Below, piece by piece: positions 4,523-6,135 of a stretch of DNA of 6,135 bases (position 1 is the first letter of the stretch; each line of letters begins with the position of its first letter). Origin of the DNA: an uncultured Clostridia bacterium (lineage in GTDB: Bacteria; Bacillota; Clostridia; Oscillospirales; Oscillospiraceae); contig CALYTU010000088.1 of NCBI GenBank assembly GCA_945487445.1, positions 1-6,135 of the forward strand, written 5' to 3'. Below the pieces are notes generated by a model. It worked only from the letters and a program-made list of their open reading frames with translations. It was not told where the DNA came from and did not search any database. The position numbers and the translations under genes are program-made.

Positions 4523-6135
4523 TAAAAATCCAAATTCACGACATACTTCGCGTTAGTCTCGATGAACTGCTTTCTGGGTTCGACCTCCTCACCCATGAGG
4601 ACAGTGAAGGTCTGGTCGGCGGCCAGAGCGTCGCCCAGGGTGATGCGGCGGAGGGTCCGGGTCTCGGGATTCATGGTAGTATCCCAGAGCTCATGGGGGT
4701 CCATCTCGCCGAGGCCTTTGAAGCGGCTGATATCCACTTTTACATTGGCGTTGTCTCCCCGCAGCTCGGCGGAGAGCGCGTCGCGCTCCTCGTCGGAGTA
4801 GGCCACCCGTTCGGTCTTGCCCCGGCGGAGCTTATACAGAGGCGGCACGGCAGCGTAGACATAGCCGTTCTCAATCAGGGGGCGCATATAGCGGAAAAAG
4901 AAGGTCAGCATCAGGGTCCGGATATGGGAGCCGTCTACGTCTGCATCAGCCATGATGATGATTTTATGATAGCGGAGCCGATTCAGGTCCAGCTCCTCGC
5001 CGATGCCGCAGCCCAGAGCCTGAATTACAGGAGCCAGCTTGTCATTGCCATAGATCTTGTCGGCCCGGGCCTTCTCTACGTTGAGCATCTTTCCCCACAT
5101 GGCCAGAATGGCCTGGAATCGGGAGTCCCGTCCGCCCTTGGCGGAGCCCGCTGCGGAGTCGCCCTCGACGATGTAGAGCTCTGTCAGAGCCGGGTCCCGC
5201 TCGTTGCAGTCCTGAAGCTTGCCGGGCATGCGCTCGCCCTCGAGAACGGACTTGCGGCGAATGTTTTCCCGTGCCCGCCGCGCGGCCTCCCGGGCGCGGT
5301 TCGCCATCATGGCCTTGTCCAGAATGACCCGGGCCACAGCGGGGTTCTCCTCCAGATAGTCCGTGAGCTGCTGGGAAACCACATTATCCACCAGCGTCCG
5401 GATGTAGGCATTGCCCAGCTTCTGCTTGGTCTGGCCCTCGAACTGGGCCTCGGGGAGCTTCACGGAGATCACGGCGCTCAGTCCCTCGCGGCAGTCCTCG
5501 CCCGAAACCTTGTCCTCCCCCTTAATGATGCCGTATTTCACGCCGTAGGCGTTCAAAACGCGGGTCAGGGCCGTCTTAAAACCGGTCTCGTGCATGCCGC
5601 CCTCGGGCGTGTGGATGTCGTTGGCAAAGCTGACCAGAATTTCGTTATAGCCGTCGTTGTACTGCATGGCGATTTCGGCCACGGCGTCGTCCTTGCGGCC
5701 AGTCATGTAGATCGGGCTGTCATGAATGGGGGTCTTGTTTCGGTTGATATAGGTGACAAACTCGCGAATGCCGCCCTCATAGCACATGGTGTCCCGGGGG
5801 CCGTCCTCGGCGCGGTTATCCTCAATGGTGATTTTCAGACCGGCGTTGAGGAAGGCCTGCTCCCGCATCCGCTTGTGCAGGGTTTCGTAGTCATAGACCA
5901 GGGTATCGAACATCTCCGGGTCGGGCCGGAAGGTGACGGCGGTGCCGGTGTCCTCGCAGTCACCGATGACGGTCATTTCCTGGGTGATCTGGCCGCGGGA
6001 GAACTTCATCTGATAGATCTTGCCCTCCTTATGGACCTCGACAGTCAACCACTCGGACAGGGCGTTGACCACGGAGGCGCCCACGCCGTGCAGGCCGCCG
6101 GAGACCTTGTAGCCCCCGCCGCCGAACTTGCCGCC
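4522..6135 (-). CDS. gyrB: DNA gyrase subunit B, partial (N-terminus beyond window)
   Basis: This is the ATPase subunit of gyrase. The frame is open to the window edge, giving 537 residues plus a TAG stop; about 100 N-terminal residues, including the first ATP-site motifs, are outside. The GTG at 6084-6082 is an internal valine, not a start: the upstream codons encode GGKFGGGGYKVSGGLHG, the conserved ATP-lid loop. In partial numbering, the transducer lysine is Lys237 (GQTKQK), and the Toprim motifs are EGDSAAG (324-330) and DADVDG (397-402), which bind Mg2+ for cleavage. The C-terminus has SRFKGLGEM (470-478) and ends YVVNLDF. The large insert of proteobacterial GyrB is absent, as in Firmicutes (usual total ~640 residues). 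Residues 341-349 read QAILAMWGK, where E. coli has QAILPLKGK. ParE is the alternative, but the adjacent gyrA with a full GyrA box supports GyrB. Confidence 0.97.
   Translation of the reverse strand, partial: GGKFGGGGYKVSGGLHGVGASVVNALSEWLTVEVHKEGKIYQMKFSRGQITQEMTVIGDCEDTGTAVTFRPDPEMFDTLVYDYETLHKRMREQAFLNAGLKITIEDNRAEDGPRDTMCYEGGIREFVTYINRNKTPIHDSPIYMTGRKDDAVAEIAMQYNDGYNEILVSFANDIHTPEGGMHETGFKTALTRVLNAYGVKYGIIKGEDKVSGEDCREGLSAVISVKLPEAQFEGQTKQKLGNAYIRTLVDNVVSQQLTDYLEENPAVARVILDKAMMANRAREAARRARENIRRKSVLEGERMPGKLQDCNERDPALTELYIVEGDSAAGSAKGGRDSRFQAILAMWGKMLNVEKARADKIYGNDKLAPVIQALGCGIGEELDLNRLRYHKIIIMADADVDGSHIRTLMLTFFFRYMRPLIENGYVYAAVPPLYKLRRGKTERVAYSDEERDALSAELRGDNANVKVDISRFKGLGEMDPHELWDTTMNPETRTLRRITLGDALAADQTFTVLMGEEVEPRKQFIETNAKYVVNLDF

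Noticed and set aside
6082..6084. GTG as the start of gyrB
   Set aside because: The frame stays open upstream and encodes the conserved GGKF...YKVSGGLHG lid motif, so this codon is an internal valine and the gene is cut by the window edge.

Overview
The window looks like chromosomal DNA of a GC-rich Gram-positive anaerobe of the Clostridia, most likely Oscillospirales (Oscillospiraceae/Ruminococcaceae). The reasons are a gyrB-gyrA gene pair with clostridial-type sequence (GyrB has WGKMLNVEKARADK and lacks the large insert seen in E. coli GyrB), strong AGGAGG-type ribosome sites, a PadR/DUF2812 gene pair of the kind common in Firmicutes, and dispersed hairpin repeats between genes. The lineage is inferred from remembered family features, not from a search.

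Layout. Positions 1-50 hold one copy of a dispersed hairpin repeat. A near-consensus promoter (66-94) overlapped by a large inverted repeat (78-114) drives a short operon on the + strand: a PadR-family repressor (144-455), then, 3 bases later, a DUF2812 membrane protein with three membrane segments and an extra C-terminal, probably extracellular, domain (459-1367). From the right edge the - strand carries gyrB (4522-6135, lacking its N-terminal ~100 residues beyond the window) and complete gyrA (1945-4461), the two subunits of DNA gyrase. The two operons converge.

The 577-base gap between them (1368-1944) has no credible gene but is rich in structure: a candidate weak terminator, a 113-base MITE-like inverted-repeat element (1440-1552), and a run of hairpins (1636-1907). 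Three of these hairpins, plus the one at position 1, belong to one repeat family. In the two 29-base versions all six differences fall in three base pairs and are compensatory, so the fold appears conserved. A 44-base exact direct repeat (1-44 and 1879-1922) brackets the whole PadR/DUF2812 unit.

Function. Gyrase is housekeeping: it introduces negative supercoils using ATP. The PadR/DUF2812 pair looks like an autoregulated membrane-stress or ligand-sensing unit of unknown output, unrelated to gyrase and possibly a movable or deletable neighbour. I see no CRISPR array, tRNA, rRNA, phage gene or transposase gene. The most distinctive signals are the covarying hairpin family, the direct repeats around the PadR unit, and the MITE-like element.
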